Assembly: GCA_036276195.1 (NCBI GenBank) | Contig: DATBED010000002.1 | Coordinates: 1-26,574, forward strand | DNA from: DATBED01 sp036276195 | Lineage (GTDB): Bacteria > Patescibacteriota > Saccharimonadia > Saccharimonadales > UBA4665 | Reading direction: 5' to 3' | DNA: 26,574 bases | Shown here: piece after piece, positions 9,232-15,161 of the stretch | Layout: each line of letters starts with the position of its first letter | How positions within the stretch are numbered: position 1 is the stretch's first letter | Program-made: the position numbers and the translations under genes | Notes under the pieces: model-generated | What the model saw: the letters and a program-made list of their open reading frames with translations, nothing else | Told to the model about the DNA's origin: nothing | Databases searched by the model: none

Positions 9232-9660
9232 TTACTGACTGACTTTTATGGTTCTATTGTAACGCTTTTTCATATAATCAGCCTTAAAAACAGTCAGTTC
9301 TTCAGACTGTTTATAAGGGTCATTGCGAGTGCGTTCGACGATTTGCTTGGCCTTGGTTACCCACTCCTTCTCAATCAGGTCGGCGTCATCGCTGGCTTGG
9401 GCCGGATTGCCCTGGCTGGCAGCTGAGCCATCACCTGGCTGGCCGGTCAGCGACATAGCGGTAGATACCGGTAATGGAATAGTCGGCAAGGCCGGTGGCG
9501 GGGCGGCACCAGCCTGGCTGCCGCCTTCGGGTGATGGAGCTTGCTCTTTCCCCTTTGGCTGTGTCTCGACCGAGGCAATTCTACCAGCGCGATTAGTCTC
9601 AGGAGCCTGTTCGGCTACCGGTGTAGGTAGCTGAAGTGACTCATTATTATTAGGGCTCAT
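9232..9660 (-). CDS. Small Pro/Ala/Gln-rich protein with conserved-looking C-terminal helix
   Basis: 142 aa if started at the ATG at 9658-9660 (MSPNNNESLQ...). The N-terminal two thirds are low-complexity (Pro, Ala, Gly, Gln) and probably disordered. The last ~45 residues form a charged amphipathic stretch (DLIEKEWVTKAKQIVERTR, then KADYMKKRYNR) that is likely the functional part. The frame is open to a GTG at 9682-9684, but a TATAAT ends exactly 6 nt before the ATG and fits leaderless initiation there. It sits 5 bp ahead of the VirD4-like ATPase gene, and both proteins share the Pro/Ala-rich style, so an adaptor role is a guess. Function not recognised. Confidence 0.75.
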   Translation of the reverse strand: MSPNNNESLQLPTPVAEQAPETNRAGRIASVETQPKGKEQAPSPEGGSQAGAAPPPALPTIPLPVSTAMSLTGQPGDGSAASQGNPAQASDDADLIEKEWVTKAKQIVERTRNDPYKQSEELTVFKADYMKKRYNRTIKVSQ

Positions 9661-9666
9661 ATAGTT

Positions 9667-9672
9667 ATTATA
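9667..9672 (-). promoter_or_regulatory. -10 box TATAAT six nt before the ATG at 9660
   Basis: A perfect minus-strand TATAAT ends 6 nt upstream of the ATG. The spacing places +1 at the A of the start codon. No good -35 is present at 17 nt (TACCAT), which lowers confidence. Confidence 0.5.
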
Positions 9673-9698
9673 CCGCTTATCCACCCTTGATGGTAGGT

Positions 9699-10076
9699 CT
9701 AGCCACTGGGAACCATTCCCTCTATTCCATAAGCACTATACAAGTAGCCTAAGCCGGCCAATAGCAGCAACACCACCACATCACGCAGGCTCAACTCCCC
9801 AATTGATTGCAAGGCCACCAGCAAACCTACTGTACCTGTAAAATAAAGCGCAAGCCGGTTTGGCCGTTTGAACTTTAGCCCGTACAGCCGGACCAAGCTT
9901 AATAATCCATAAAAAAGCTGGTAAAACGTAGCTAGTAATAGCAAAAAGCCAATCATTAAGAGAAACGACGGTACGCTTCGAGAATTACTGGCACCAAAAA
10001 TCAGCCCATCCAGAACTAAAATAATGATAAGTTGCCATGTGTGGCGGCGCGCCAAGACTCTAAATATTAGTTTCAT
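9699..10076 (-). CDS. Small integral membrane protein, about four TM segments
   Basis: 125 aa with hydrophobic stretches at about 15-30, 38-60, 78-95 and 98-117, and basic residues at the N terminus (KLIFRVLARRHTW) and in the loop LKFKRPNR. It has no recognisable catalytic motif, and I do not recognise the family. It is the first gene of a probable unit with the Pro/Ala-rich protein and the VirD4-like ATPase, so a role at the membrane with that ATPase is possible. The ATG has no Shine-Dalgarno sequence. A TAAAAT lies 8 nt upstream, and a stronger promoter lies ~205 nt further upstream with a structured leader between. Confidence 0.75.
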   Translation of the reverse strand: MKLIFRVLARRHTWQLIIILVLDGLIFGASNSRSVPSFLLMIGFLLLLATFYQLFYGLLSLVRLYGLKFKRPNRLALYFTGTVGLLVALQSIGELSLRDVVVLLLLAGLGYLYSAYGIEGMVPSG

Positions 10077-10089
10077 AATTTAAGATTTT

Positions 10090-10281
10090 AGATAAATAGC
10101 GCCGGGGCGATAAATCCGCTGCATATAAATAGACTATTGGAGCGCTTACCGCAAACCCGGCTTTGACTGACCGCTCTAATGGCTTTTAGGGCCATGTAGA
10201 GCGTTATAAATTTTCGTAAGTCGCGCCTCCACGAAGGCTGCTTAATTTCACATTGTAGCTTTTTTGTTTTAGTGACTTACA
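10090..10281 (-). ncRNA. Structured leader or small RNA ahead of the membrane-protein gene
   Basis: The predicted transcript contains GTAAGTC near its 5' end pairing with GACTTAC about 60 nt later. Next comes a strong hairpin, CGCTCTA/TAGAGCG continuing through ATGGC/GCCAT with one bulged base. A distal GCCGGG/CCCGGC pairing then encloses ~50 nt and lies next to TATTTAT. It does not show SRP, tmRNA, 6S or T-box hallmarks that I can recognise. It could be a regulatory leader or a separate RNA. Structures were found by eye. Confidence 0.4.
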
Positions 10282-10287
10282 TGAGTA

Positions 10288-10316
10288 ATACTAGCACGGC
10301 TGATCAAAAAAGTCAA
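10288..10316 (-). promoter_or_regulatory. Leftward promoter TTGACT-17-(TGC)TAGTAT
   Basis: Minus-strand -35 TTGACT (10311-10316), 17-nt spacer, -10 TAGTAT (10288-10293) with an extended-10 TGC. The predicted start is near 10281, about 205 nt before the ATG of the small membrane protein. Confidence 0.7.
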
Positions 10317-10390
10317 TCCGCCCATGCTTAAATGATTTACTCGGCTAAAAGTTATACACAGGTTTGTCATAGCACTAAGCATAATTAGTA

Positions 10391-10419
10391 TTGACGGCTT
10401 TTTGGCTATTCTATAAGAT
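10391..10419 (+). promoter_or_regulatory. Rightward promoter TTGACG-17-TAAGAT
   Basis: Plus-strand -35 TTGACG (10391-10396) and -10 TAAGAT (10414-10419), 17 nt apart, with predicted start near 10426. The first intrinsic terminator downstream is at 10569-10602, before comM. Confidence 0.65.
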
Positions 10420-10425
10420 ACGTAT

Positions 10426-10606
10426 AGCACTTGAACAAATTAAGTGCTCAAAAACAAAAAGCTATAAAGGTCGGGACGACGGTTTCTCGCAAGTCGTTGT
10501 CCCACCAAGAAAAGCTATAACCAAAACCTTAAATCTCAAAAGCCAAACAAAAACATTAAATTATTGTTAAAACACCTTGTCTTTCCCGGGACAAGGTGTT
10601 TTACTT
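10426..10606 (+). ncRNA. ~180-nt RNA upstream of comM (small RNA or attenuated leader)
   Basis: Bounded by the promoter at 10391-10419 and a terminator at 10569-10602. It has a 7-bp hairpin AGCACTT/AAGTGCT right at the start, and a ~12-bp hairpin with a few G-U pairs (GGGACGAC arm with GTCGTTGTCCC). That hairpin is flanked by identical copies of AAAAGCTATAA (10457-10467 and 10510-10520). An A-rich, apparently unpaired linker leads to the terminator. No ORF with a start codon is seen. It is either a stand-alone small RNA or a comM leader controlled by termination. Confidence 0.5.
10569..10602 (+). terminator. Intrinsic terminator or attenuator before comM
   Basis: Perfect 13-bp stem AAAACACCTTGTC/GACAAGGTGTTTT with an 8-nt loop, followed by ACTTT. 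It ends 31 nt before the comM ATG and is symmetric enough to act in both directions. Its position upstream of comM, with no other plus-strand gene before it, suggests that it ends the upstream RNA or attenuates comM. Confidence 0.75.
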
Positions 10607-10633
10607 TGCCCTACTAATAACTGACTGGGTTAT

Positions 10634-12166
10634 ATGGGCATTAAAGTACAAAGTATTATTTCTAAAGGCACTAAGGGCTCAATTGTCGACATTGAGTGTC
10701 ACTTGTCTAACAACTTGCCAACGATTGTAATTGTCGGTTCAGCCAGCAAGGCCGTCGACGAAGCCCGTGAGCGTATCAGGGGTGCTTTTTCTAGTAGCCA
10801 GATAATGCTACCTCGCAAGCGCATCACTATTAATCTGGCGCCGGCCGATCTACCCAAGGCAGATAGTGGCTTTGATCTGGCCATAGCCGTGTCAATCTTA
10901 ATGGCTGGCGGCCAGTTAGCTACTACGCTGGGCCGACGTCAAGCCTTTATTGGCGAGCTAGGCCTAGACGGCAGCACCAGAGCGGTGCGCGGTATCATAG
11001 GCAAAATCCTGCTTGGCCGTAGCAAGGGGCTTAACACCTTCTTCATTCCTATCGACAACCTCAAACAAGCCCAGCTAGTCCCCCAGGTAAATCTAATTCC
11101 AGTCAGCCACCTACGTCAACTCAATGATTATCTGACAATCAACCTGCCCATAAAATTTGTTTGGACGGGGCCGGGCAAGTATAAAGCCAGCCTCCCGCCG
11201 AACACCTCCCAAACTGTACATTTAAGCGAAATAGTTGGGCAAGACCAAGCCAAGCAGGCTTTAGAAATTGCTGCGGCCGGCGGTCATAATCTCTTCTTGC
11301 ATGGGCCGCCCGGTACCGGCAAAAGCATACTGGCCAAGTCACTGGCCTCCATCTTACCGCCCCTTTCACTGGAAGAAATGTTGGAAGTCACCCACTTACA
11401 CAGCTTGGCTGGGCATGATTACGAGCAACTTGTTACCGAGCGCCCGTTCCGCTCGCCGCACCATTCGGCCAGTCACGCGGCTATGGTGGGCGGAGGGTCA
11501 AGGCTCAGGCCAGGCGAAATCAGCCTGGCCCATCGCGGCGTTTTATTTCTAGATGAATTCCCGGAATTTGAGCGCGACACCCTTGAAGCGTTACGCCAAC
11601 CCCTAGAAGACAAGCTAATTAACGTTGCTCGGGTTAATGAAACTGCAGATTTTCCCGCCAATTTTATTCTTGTAGCCACAGCTAATCCCTGCCCTTGCGG
11701 CTACAGAGGCAGTAAGGCCTGTAAGTGCCTCGAGTACCAGGTTGAGAAATACGAAAAACGCCTATCCGGCCCCTTACTGGATCGAATAGACCTCTTTTGC
11801 ATGGTAGCCGGAGTGGAACACGAAAAACTGCTTACCCAAACAGCCGACCACACAGAAGACGAGGCCATTGCCAGACGCGTAGCCAGAGCCCGCCAACATC
11901 AACTACAGCGTTTTGGCACTGCTAGCAAGCTCAACGCCGATATGTCTAACGAAGACATCAAATGCGTGGCTTCTTTATCTAAGGCAGCCATTCGTTTGCT
12001 GAACGAGGCCGGCCACAATTTTAACCTATCGGCCCGAGCCTACATGCGGTTGGCTAAAGTAGCCAGAACCATCGCCGATCTGGCTGATTGCTCTAATATA
12101 ACAGAGGTCCATATGTCCAACGCCATCCGCCATCGCCTCAACACCCTAACCCAACCCCCCAAATGA
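10634..12166 (+). CDS. comM: ComM/YifB-family AAA+ helicase (Mg-chelatase-like)
   Basis: 510-aa ComM/YifB protein. In Vibrio, ComM is a hexameric helicase that promotes branch migration during natural transformation; that function is inferred here from family membership. Domains: an N-terminal Lon-protease-like ChlI domain (~1-170), the AAA+ core with Walker A GPPGTGKS (224-231) and Walker B VLFLDE (303-308), the signature NPCPCG (351-356) followed by CKC, the arginine-finger region SGPLLDRID (378-386), and the C-terminal Mg-chelatase domain. Length is typical. The ATG lies 31 nt after a terminator and has no strong Shine-Dalgarno sequence. Its presence suggests DNA uptake and integration, in keeping with CPR bacteria that scavenge nucleic acids. 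Confidence 0.95.
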   Translation: MGIKVQSIISKGTKGSIVDIECHLSNNLPTIVIVGSASKAVDEARERIRGAFSSSQIMLPRKRITINLAPADLPKADSGFDLAIAVSILMAGGQLATTLGRRQAFIGELGLDGSTRAVRGIIGKILLGRSKGLNTFFIPIDNLKQAQLVPQVNLIPVSHLRQLNDYLTINLPIKFVWTGPGKYKASLPPNTSQTVHLSEIVGQDQAKQALEIAAAGGHNLFLHGPPGTGKSILAKSLASILPPLSLEEMLEVTHLHSLAGHDYEQLVTERPFRSPHHSASHAAMVGGGSRLRPGEISLAHRGVLFLDEFPEFERDTLEALRQPLEDKLINVARVNETADFPANFILVATANPCPCGYRGSKACKCLEYQVEKYEKRLSGPLLDRIDLFCMVAGVEHEKLLTQTADHTEDEAIARRVARARQHQLQRFGTASKLNADMSNEDIKCVASLSKAAIRLLNEAGHNFNLSARAYMRLAKVARTIADLADCSNITEVHMSNAIRHRLNTLTQPPK

Positions 12167-12200
12167 ACCCAGTAGCAAATGTTCACTACCCTGCAAATCA

Positions 12201-12241
12201 ACGTACGGACGACGTACGGCTTTTGTCCGGACAACTAAAAT
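12201..12241 (+). promoter_or_regulatory. Operator-like repeats and -10 box before the RHH gene
   Basis: ACGTACGG occurs twice with an 11-bp period (12201-12208 and 12212-12219). It is followed by a perfect 12-bp palindrome TTGTCCGGACAA (12223-12234) and a -10-like TAAAAT (12236-12241) that ends 6 nt before the ATG. Repeats with one-helical-turn period and a palindrome against the -10 are what an autoregulated ribbon-helix-helix gene would carry. There is no good -35. Confidence 0.5.
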
Positions 12242-12247
12242 ATTGAT

Positions 12248-12445
12248 ATGAAAACTATTAAAATAGACTTTAAGATTTCAAATGAGTTACTTAAGCAGCT
12301 CGACCAAGCAGCCAGGGCCAGTTTTTCTACGCGGAGTAACTTTATTAGGGAATGCATTGTGCTTAGGTTAAGGGGCCATGAGACCATTAAAAAGGAGCAG
12401 GATGAGTTTTTAGAGAGGTTGCGGCGAATTTCGGAACAAGATTGA
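12248..12445 (+). CDS. Small ribbon-helix-helix (CopG/Arc-like) DNA-binding protein
   Basis: 65 aa. The start KTIKIDFKISNELLKQLDQA fits an RHH beta strand followed by helix A, then FSTRSNFIRECIVLRLRG fits helix B, then a charged coiled tail. Such proteins bind DNA as dimers through paired beta strands and often act as autorepressors or as antitoxins. No toxin partner is adjacent: comM is upstream and infC downstream. There is no Shine-Dalgarno sequence; the TAAAAT six nt upstream suggests a leaderless message. Its stop codon overlaps the infC promoter, so it might influence infC, but that is only inferred from position. Confidence 0.8.
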   Translation: MKTIKIDFKISNELLKQLDQAARASFSTRSNFIRECIVLRLRGHETIKKEQDEFLERLRRISEQD

Positions 12446-12470
12446 CCTCTGGAGGCGCATCTGTTAGTAT
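12442..12470 (+). promoter_or_regulatory. infC-rpmI-rplT promoter (TTGACC-17-(TGT)TAGTAT)
   Basis: -35 TTGACC (12442-12447), 17-nt spacer, -10 TAGTAT (12465-12470) with extended-10 TGT. The -35 overlaps the stop codon of the RHH gene. The predicted start near 12477 gives a leader of about 35 nt. The leader holds a perfect 7-bp hairpin, TTAAAAT/ATTTTAA (12480-12498), immediately before the ribosome binding site GGGAG (12501-12505). Confidence 0.75.
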
Positions 12471-12511
12471 GCATATACATTAAAATCATTAATTTTAAGT
12501 GGGAGTAGGTT

Positions 12512-13057
12512 ATAGCCAAATACACCCGCCTGAATGAACAAATTCGGGCACCCCGACTGCGTGTTATCGATGAAGACGGCAAGCAGCTCGGAATTTTAAG
12601 CCGGCAGGAAGCGCTAAGCCTCGCCAGCGAGCGAGGTCTCGACCTAGTCGAAATCTCACCAGACGCCGATCCGCCAGTCTGCAAGATTGTTGACTGGGGT
12701 AAGTACAATTACCAGCGCACCAAGCAGCTGCAAAAGAACCGCAAAACCACCAAGTCTCTCGAGATGAAACAGATGCGTTTTGGCCTAAAGATCAGTCAGC
12801 ATGACCTAGATATCAAAATGGACAAGGTTCGCAAATTTCTGGAGGCCGGCCACAAAGTTAAAGTTACACTCGTCTATCGTGGCCGCGAACAGGCCCACCG
12901 GGAAATTGGCTTCAATATCGCCCAGCGCGTGATCGAGAGCTTCGGTGATACAATAGTAGTAGACCAGCCGCCACAATTAGCCGGCCGACAACTCAATTTC
13001 GTCATCCGTCATAGCGGCAAGAAAGGATTAATCAATGCCCAAACTGAAAACTCATAG
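12512..13057 (+). CDS. infC: Translation initiation factor IF-3, starting at AUA
   Basis: IF-3 binds the 30S subunit, blocks 50S joining and monitors start-codon selection. An ATG-only reading starts at 12764 and gives only the C-terminal half. In the same frame, coding continues upstream through LNEQIRAPRLRVIDEDGKQL, the standard IF-3 N-domain start, back to an in-frame TAG at 12506-12508. Between that stop and the IF-3 start no ATG, GTG or TTG exists. The codon ATA at 12512 sits 6 nt after GGGAG, ideal spacing, so AUA is the probable start, giving 181 aa, the normal family length. E. coli infC uses AUU and is autoregulated because IF-3 rejects its own start; the same control is inferred here. 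The last 23 nt overlap rpmI. Confidence 0.93.
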   Translation: MAKYTRLNEQIRAPRLRVIDEDGKQLGILSRQEALSLASERGLDLVEISPDADPPVCKIVDWGKYNYQRTKQLQKNRKTTKSLEMKQMRFGLKISQHDLDIKMDKVRKFLEAGHKVKVTLVYRGREQAHREIGFNIAQRVIESFGDTIVVDQPPQLAGRQLNFVIRHSGKKGLINAQTENS

Positions 13058-13229
13058 CGGTACCAAAGACCGCGTCCGCATTAGCAAGAACGGCAAAGTC
13101 CGTGTGGGCAGCGCTAATTTGAACCACTTTTTAGGCAAGAAGAGCGGCAGCCGCAAGCGCGCCCTCAGAGGGTTACACACCCGCAATGGCCGCATGGCCC
13201 GTAACATTAAGAAGAACCTAGGAGTCTAA
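13035..13229 (+). CDS. rpmI: 50S ribosomal protein bL35
   Basis: 64 aa, highly basic, with the L35 start MPKLKTHSGTKDRVR and the KKSGSRKRALRGL core. It is a component of the large subunit encoded in the conserved infC-rpmI-rplT operon. The start is supported by AAAGGA 8 nt upstream. The first 23 nt overlap the 3' end of infC in another frame, which implies translational coupling. Confidence 0.97.
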   Translation: MPKLKTHSGTKDRVRISKNGKVRVGSANLNHFLGKKSGSRKRALRGLHTRNGRMARNIKKNLGV

Positions 13230-13574
13230 ATGCGAGTTAAACGAGGCGTGACCGCCCATAAGCGGCACCAAAAAATTCGAAAAGCCACTAAGGGCATGAG
13301 CCATCCCAACCGGGTGAGCGTGCGCCGTGGCCGCCAAACTATCACCAAATCACTACAATACGCTACCCGCGACCGCAAAAACCGCAAGCGCTCATTCCGT
13401 CAGTTATGGAACGCCCGCATCAATGCAGGAGCCCGTATCAACGGTACTACTTACAGCAAGTTGATCAGCGGCCTCAAGCAGGCCGGTGTCACCCTAGACC
13501 GCAAAGTCCTAGCCGAACTGGCCGTTAACGAGCCGGCCGCCTTCACGGCCGTAGTCAAATCCGCCAAAAAATAG
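13230..13574 (+). CDS. rplT: 50S ribosomal protein bL20
   Basis: 114 aa. The conserved L20 N-terminal extension MRVKRGVTAHKRHQKIRKAT is followed by LWNARINAGARINGTTYSKLISGLK. It binds 23S rRNA early in assembly and represses this operon in E. coli. The ATG follows the rpmI TAA directly, with AGGAG 5 nt upstream. It converges with the MarR-like gene, 7 bp between stops, with no strong terminator between them. Confidence 0.98.
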   Translation: MRVKRGVTAHKRHQKIRKATKGMSHPNRVSVRRGRQTITKSLQYATRDRKNRKRSFRQLWNARINAGARINGTTYSKLISGLKQAGVTLDRKVLAELAVNEPAAFTAVVKSAKK

Positions 13575-13581
13575 CCATAAA

Positions 13582-13926
13582 TTAAGCAGAGAACAGCTTT
13601 TCTAATTCAGCTAGCTCCGGAGCAACTTTATCAAGTAGCGTCCTGCCAGGAATACCGAGTCGGACTGTGTATTGTCTCGTATCAATCACTCCCCGAATTC
13701 GAGTTATTAGCATCTTTTTGTTTAAGGAATCCAGTGTTTGAGACACTACCATCTTATTCATGCCTGTATGTTTAACTATAAATTGCTGATTAGGCGCATG
13801 TTGTCGTTTTGCCGATGCCACTGCCTGTAAAACTTTAAATTGATTACGAGTAATGCCATATTTTTTTAGAATTACTCTTTGCTGTCTTTGCCAATCTTCG
13901 AAAATTGCTTCAATCGGTGTCCTCAT
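13582..13926 (-). CDS. MarR-like winged-helix transcriptional regulator
   Basis: 114 aa. A winged-helix domain spans ~20-95: TRNQFKVLQAVASA, then the recognition region HTGMNKMVVSQTLDSLNKKML and a wing RGVIDTRQYTVRLG. Terminal helices for dimerisation are short, so the protein is smaller than most MarR members (~140-150 aa). The start is well supported by AGGAG 7 nt before the ATG. A 45-bp perfect palindrome lies 15 bp upstream of the start, a probable autoregulatory site. The ligand and targets are unknown. It lies downstream of rnpB on the same strand and could receive read-through from it. Confidence 0.85.
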   Translation of the reverse strand: MRTPIEAIFEDWQRQQRVILKKYGITRNQFKVLQAVASAKRQHAPNQQFIVKHTGMNKMVVSQTLDSLNKKMLITRIRGVIDTRQYTVRLGIPGRTLLDKVAPELAELEKLFSA

Positions 13927-13940
13927 AGCTCTACTCCTGG

Positions 13941-13985
13941 AGCGCTGTCGAGATAGTAAGTACTACTTACTATCTCGACAGCGCT
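13941..13985. repeat. 45-bp perfect palindrome upstream of the MarR-like gene
   Basis: Two 22-nt arms are exact inverted copies around a single central C at 13963. The outer part is AGCGCTGTCGAG and the inner part is ATAGTAAGTA. On the marR strand it ends 2 nt before the AGGAG ribosome binding site and is not followed by a T-run, so it is not a standard terminator. It may be a regulator operator, or a leader hairpin next to the ribosome binding site. Confidence 0.8.
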
Positions 13986-14027
13986 TTAAAGGTTGGTGTA
14001 GCATTTCCTCAAAATCGTAAAAATAGG

Positions 14028-14421
14028 GGCCAGATTATCTGTAAGCCGGGTTCTGTCGAGACTGATCATCTATCTAGGCTTGCTGTTGCCAACAAGCTCG
14101 AGCGGTTTTTGTGATGAATCCTTAGCGGGATACTTCAGGCTTTAGGCCTAAAGGGTCCATCTCCTTGCAGCAGGCAGGGTTTACCTCTCGAGTGCGTCAC
14201 CGCACCCGACTGCGGGCTCTTACCCCGCTCGTTTCACCCTTCCCCAGCACCTTTCCAGGCACTAATTACTACATTGTAAATCATGCCAAGAAAGGTGCTG
14301 GGTGGTTTCGTTTCTGTGGCACTTTCCCTAGGGTCGCCCCCGGTCGCCGTTAGCGACTGCCATTCCCTTTGCTGCCCGGACTTTCCTCGTGCAAAGCACG
14401 CGATCAGCCGATAATCTGGCC
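14028..14421 (-). ncRNA. rnpB: RNase P RNA (bacterial type A)
   Basis: Catalytic RNA of tRNA 5' maturation. The 5' and 3' ends form a perfect 12-bp P1 helix (GGCCAGATTATC with GATAATCTGGCC). The conserved blocks GAGGAAAGTCCGGGC, GTGCCACAGAAAC, AGAGGTAAACCCTGC and the 3' GACAGAACCCGGCTTACAG are all present. The arm between 14243 and 14302 contains a perfect 13-bp stem, CCCAGCACCTTTC/GAAAGGTGCTGGG, with a further internal pairing; it is a long P12-type extension. After P1 the transcript runs CCCCTATTTTTACG, which may help termination. Its promoter is at 14429-14457. Confidence 0.96.
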
Positions 14422-14428
14422 AAGCAGC

Positions 14429-14457
14429 ATTATATCACCCCTGTTGTTGTCTGTCTA
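14429..14457 (-). promoter_or_regulatory. rnpB promoter (TAGACA-17-TATAAT)
   Basis: Minus-strand -35 TAGACA (14452-14457), 17-nt spacer, perfect -10 TATAAT (14429-14434). Transcription would start near 14422, right at the P1 helix. The promoter lies across the last codons and stop codon of the upstream pterin-dehydratase/RNase H gene. Confidence 0.85.
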
Positions 14458-15127
14458 GATGGTCGTCCAGGGCACGGTTGACAGCGGCATCAGCCAGCTT
14501 GTTGAATTCGCGCGGTACATGATCATAAATAATCTTATCGAAACCCTTAGCTAATTGCTTAATAGCGTCGTGGATTGGCCACAAATCGCGGTTTTTAACC
14601 TTGTAAATGCCTTTCATCTGATTAACCACTAGCAGGCTGTCCATATAGACCTGCACCTCACGGGCGCCCAGCTTGTGGCACTCCTCCAAAGCCAATTTAA
14701 GGGCCGTATACTCGGCCTGATTGTTGGTGGTCACGCCCAGGTAAACGCCTTTGTCGACCAGCAGATTATCTTCCATATCGAGGACCACAAAGCCACTGGC
14801 GCTGGGTCCGGGGTTACCACGCGAGCCGCCATCGGTAAAAATCTTGACCTGTTCGTGCCGCGGCACGGCGTCGGGCAGAGCCTTAGGCTGATGCCCAGCG
14901 TAAACTTCATCAATCAGTTTGGCCATTTCGTGATCTTTATTTGTTACGCTCTTGCCGCCTTCGTGCGTGATCAGCCAGATCTGGACCACGCTCCACTCGT
15001 TTTCCCAACGCGGATGGTGCTGGTACTCCTCCGCCAGCTCGGCCACGCGGCTCATAAAAGCCCAGGCTTGCTTGAAGTTCTCAAAATTGAACTGTTTATA
15101 TAACCCGTGTTTGGTTTCCTGCCACAT
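14435..15127 (-). CDS. Pterin-4a-carbinolamine dehydratase domain fused to ribonuclease HI
   Basis: 230 aa with two recognisable domains. Residues 1-75 match pterin-4a-carbinolamine dehydratase (DCoH/PhhB): WQETKHGLYKQFNF, FMSRVAELAEEYQHHPRW, LITHEGG, VTNKDHEMA, including the H37-H38-P39, H55 and D65 signature. Residues ~93-225 are RNase HI (VKIFTDGGSRGNPGPSA) with the catalytic residues D99, E139, D163 and D213 all present; RNase HI removes RNA from RNA-DNA hybrids. A ~17-residue linker joins them. The PCD fold may act enzymatically or, as in DCoH, as a dimerisation module. No other pterin gene is in the window. The ATG has no proper Shine-Dalgarno spacing; an extended -10 TGC-TAAGAT lies 7 nt upstream. 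Confidence 0.93.
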   Translation of the reverse strand: MWQETKHGLYKQFNFENFKQAWAFMSRVAELAEEYQHHPRWENEWSVVQIWLITHEGGKSVTNKDHEMAKLIDEVYAGHQPKALPDAVPRHEQVKIFTDGGSRGNPGPSASGFVVLDMEDNLLVDKGVYLGVTTNNQAEYTALKLALEECHKLGAREVQVYMDSLLVVNQMKGIYKVKNRDLWPIHDAIKQLAKGFDKIIYDHVPREFNKLADAAVNRALDDHLDRQQQG

Positions 15128-15161
15128 GCCTTCTATCTTAGCACGGCCCTAGGAGGAGCGA

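Noticed and set aside
9682..9684. GTG start for the Pro/Ala-rich protein
   Set aside because: It has no properly spaced Shine-Dalgarno sequence, and the TATAAT -10 lies between this GTG and the better ATG at 9658-9660.
10081..10260. tmRNA or SRP RNA in the gene-free region
   Set aside because: No tRNA-like ends with CCA, no tag ORF and no SRP GGAA-loop/AGCAGCC core could be found.
10352..10360. TTATACACA, a perfect DnaA-box match in the comM intergenic region, as part of an origin of replication
   Set aside because: It is a single box without a cluster, an AT-rich unwinding element or dnaA/dnaN nearby; gyrBA alone is not enough to call oriC.
12235..12708. 157-aa minus-strand ORF
   Set aside because: It is antisense to the RHH gene and the start of infC, both of which have better support.
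13941..13985. The 45-bp palindrome as the rnpB terminator
   Set aside because: No T-run follows on the rnpB strand, and it lies ~40 nt beyond the RNA's P1 helix.
14165..14353. 62-aa plus-strand ORF
   Set aside because: It lies entirely within RNase P RNA on the opposite strand.
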